10,608 nt of DNA. Source: Eimeria necatrix. Taxonomy: Eukaryota; Apicomplexa; Conoidasida; Eucoccidiorida; Eimeriidae. Each line of letters begins with the position of its first letter. Within the stretch, counting starts at the first letter, position 1. The notes beneath the pieces are model-generated. The model was not told where the DNA came from. It made no database searches and was given only the letters and a program-made list of their open reading frames with translations. Positions 8,731 to 10,608 of the stretch are shown here, one piece after another. The stretch lies in NCBI RefSeq assembly GCF_000499385.1, contig NW_013651789.1, positions 1 through 10,608 on the forward strand, read 5' to 3'. The position numbers were made by a program, and so were the translations under genes.

Positions 8731-8900
8731 CAAAGCCTGCATCAGAGATATTCAGTAGCCACGTGAGTTCAAGTTGGGAATTAGCACATGGTAAATGCAC
8801 TGAAGTTGCCAAAAATCGGTGCATGCAGCTCAGAATTCGCTTTCCTTCAACAGGCATTTGAACTTTTGAAGGTCGTACCTATTGGAAGGCAGGCACTTTG

Positions 8901-8906
8901 AATAAA
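8901..8906 (+). promoter_or_regulatory. Possible polyadenylation signal
   Basis: AATAAA in the context ctttgAATAAAgatatatatg, 170 bp after the stop of the cysteine-rich candidate exon. It matters only if that exon is real; the hexamer is expected several times by chance in a window this size. Confidence 0.15.
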
Positions 8907-9927
8907 GATATATATGCTGGCGCTAAATGGCTAGAACGCTCATGTACTGCTGAGGGGAAGCCACGAAAAAAGCGCTCAACCGCTGTGAGCGGAAAAGGTA
9001 GATCGGCATCAATGAAGACTTTTAGGTAGTACAGTTGAGGAAAAGCCCGCCTTGCTGACTAACCATATTCATCTAAACACATGCAGCAGCACTCTAGATG
9101 CGTGCAGTCTTCGCAGTGGGCGCGTATACCAATAATGCTATCATGGGCGACGTCGTTCAAGGAAAAAGCAACTATGAATATGATGTAGAATATCCGCCAA
9201 ATCATTCACAACTGTGGCCTCTTGATACAGCTCGTACGGGAGCATTACTCTGGTAGCGAGCTCAGGGCTTTATTCCCCTTTCCATTCACCTCCCTGCAAT
9301 TCTAGGAAGCAGGTCTTTTGCAATGTATTTGCAAGACATGCATGCTCTAGCTTTTCCAGCCATAATGGTTAAAATGACTGAAAATTGTGCGAAATGTTCC
9401 GCTCCAAAATCAGAATCGAGAGGCACTGGAACACTGCCGTTACATATTGCTTTTGCGTTATTTATTTCATGGAGATCGATGCTGCTTCTCGATTTCCCCT
9501 GCGTTTATGAAATGTACACTAGCAATTTGAAACCGCTACTTGGTCTATTTCAGTCTCAAATGCTGACAATAGCTTTCCACGAAAGAGCTTGAAGCAGCAT
9601 GCAGGGCTTCTACCTTCATAGGTTCGTGTGGATAAAACAGATTCGAAATACGTGGTAAGAGATACGAACCTCTCGGCCATCAGACACGCAGCGAGAGCTG
9701 CTATGCGGCAAGCGGTTGCATAGTGCCGAATTCAGATTGCTCCAACAATTAAAGCTATAAAATAATACGCACAGGGGGTTGCGCAGGGCTCAAAGACTAG
9801 GCGTTATTCCTATTTTGGCAAGTTCATTCGTTTCTGTCTTGTGAGGCGGCGTCAGTTCTTTAGTGTGCTACTTGCCAGCTGCTGCTTTAGTTATGGTCCA
9901 AATCGTGCGTCTTCCTTAGCGTGGCCA

Positions 9928-9945
9928 GGCCTTAATATTAAGGCC
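9928..9945. repeat. 18-bp perfect palindrome
   Basis: GGCCTTAATATTAAGGCC equals its own reverse complement over all 18 bases; the match stops at the next base on each side. GC ends surround an AT core with no loop. It could be a dimeric protein binding site, a cruciform-prone site, or the junction of a duplicated inverted end. No gene can be assigned to it. Confidence 0.9.
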
Positions 9946-10161
9946 AAAACTTCGATAAAAGAATAGTCAATACGCCCAGGTATTGAAGACGTCATATTAT
10001 TTATCCGCCACTCCGCCTCATATACACTGTTCCAAAGTGTCTCTTGCTAGGTTGCCGCCACATGAGCGTGGTCAAATTTGCCACGGGTGCTGACCGTAAT
10101 TGCATTTCTTCTTGGACATAAGGACCATGAAGGGTATAAATGCCCTCTTTTGGTGTTGATA

Positions 10162-10197
10162 TGATTTCAAATTTTTCAAGAGAAAAATTTGAAATCA
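10162..10197. repeat. Hairpin: 16-bp perfect stem, 4-base loop
   Basis: Left arm 10162-10177 (TGATTTCAAATTTTTC) and right arm 10182-10197 (GAAAAATTTGAAATCA) are exact inverted copies around loop AAGA. The stem is AT-rich. Chance expectation for such a structure here is very low even allowing for AT richness. It may be a recent foldback, the core of a miniature inverted-repeat element, or a transcribed hairpin. It is too short for a typical animal microRNA precursor, and no flanking duplication is apparent. Confidence 0.93.
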
Positions 10198-10359
10198 AGC
10201 GATGAATCCTTTACCTAAACTGCACTTGTCCATGCCACACCCATCCTTACTCGTCTCAGTCGGACGCGGCCACACAATAATGCATTAACGACTTCAGGAG
10301 AATGTTTGGTAAACGGTTCCGTTTGCTGTCGTACAAACAGGTTGGTTGGTGCGTTGCAG

Positions 10360-10503
10360 TCATTCACTTTCACAAATGGTGGTGTACAGCCATTTTGCAA
10401 CGCAAGCAGTATCCGAAGCTACACGCAATCTGAAGCTCCATACAGTCTGAAAGCTTTGTATATTTCGGACGCGTTGAAGAAAAAACCTGGCAGTTGTTCC
10501 TAG
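10360..10503 (+). CDS. Weak candidate: terminal exon ending next to a polyadenylation signal
   Basis: From a possible acceptor (gcgttgcAG, AG at 10358-10359) 47 codons run to TAG at 10501-10503, beginning SFTFTNGGVQPFCNASS and ending LKKKPGSCS. AATAAA follows at 10505-10510 and a short CTATCTATC run comes after it. The stop and signal almost touch, which is compact but possible. No domain is recognised, and the upstream tract is poor in pyrimidines. The same frame is open from 10306, so this may be no more than a chance frame. Confidence 0.14.
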   Translation, partial: SFTFTNGGVQPFCNASSIRSYTQSEAPYSLKALYISDALKKKPGSCS

Positions 10504-10504
10504 T

Positions 10505-10510
10505 AATAAA
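10505..10510 (+). promoter_or_regulatory. Possible polyadenylation signal followed by a CTATC run
   Basis: AATAAAACTATCTATC: a hexamer followed directly by two ATCT-type units. Some non-LTR retrotransposon tails end in a signal plus a short tandem run, so this could be such a tail rather than a gene end; neither is established. Confidence 0.2.
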
Positions 10511-10608
10511 ACTATCTATCTTTCAAAGCTTTGCCTGTACAATGCTCAGCAAGGCGCGTTGAAAAGAAATACAGAGCAGCTTGGACAGCTCGCCAGTCTG
10601 TTGGCACA

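Larger units (their letters stand above)
7210..9927. other. Long stretch with no gene that can be firmly supported
   Basis: Short frames on both strands overlap one another. The longest is a 121-codon minus frame at 7604-7969 with no recognisable domain, and one weak terminal-exon candidate lies at 8649-8730. No retroelement coding motif, tRNA or tandem repeat was found. Base composition is even, without the strand bias seen at 1-660. Confidence 0.5.

Noticed and set aside
9639..9687. tRNA-like boxes on the minus strand (TGGCCGAGAGGTT, then TTTCGAATCTG)
   Set aside because: The first box resembles a serine/leucine tRNA A box, but the two boxes start only about 28 bases apart (about 44 or more is needed), and no acceptor stem pairs. 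Judged a coincidence.

Overview
The window looks like non-coding, nuclear eukaryotic DNA. No reading frame exceeds about 155 codons in 10.6 kb, and the two longest (149 and 153 codons) are close to what chance gives at roughly 45% GC. There are no Shine-Dalgarno-led gene runs, no operons, and no recognisable tRNA, rRNA or CRISPR. What can be supported is a block of recent direct repeats, a degenerate LTR-retrotransposon end, a few candidate exons with good splice signals, and several inverted repeats. The organism cannot be named. An animal with a large, gene-poor genome is the easiest fit, because of the retroelement, the short isolated exons and a fibronectin-III-like exon. A secreted/membrane-protein exon on the minus strand would also suit other eukaryotes.

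Layout. 1-660: C-rich, G-poor direct repeats, including a 65-bp exact repeat 588 bp apart and a 96-bp near-exact repeat at 115-bp spacing. The array appears to continue leftward out of the window. 661-4089: no gene seen, but there is a foldback at 2042-2148. 4090-4804: two head-to-head candidate genes with start codons 26 bp apart. The minus exon encodes a signal-peptide-like start plus a membrane segment. The plus model has two exons and one membrane segment. 5202-5995: a probable 5' LTR of 419 bp, a primer-binding site matching tRNA-Pro at 16 of 18 bases, a leader and a broken gag-like frame. No reverse transcriptase, integrase or second LTR is visible. 6906-7209: a candidate terminal exon resembling the end of a fibronectin type III domain. 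7210-10608: mostly unassigned, with two weak terminal-exon candidates, an 18-bp perfect palindrome and a 16-bp perfect-stem hairpin.

No pathway or joint function can be drawn from these pieces. The most solid observations are the repeat block, the LTR plus primer-binding site, and the two perfect inverted repeats. All exon calls are tentative and need transcript or homology support.
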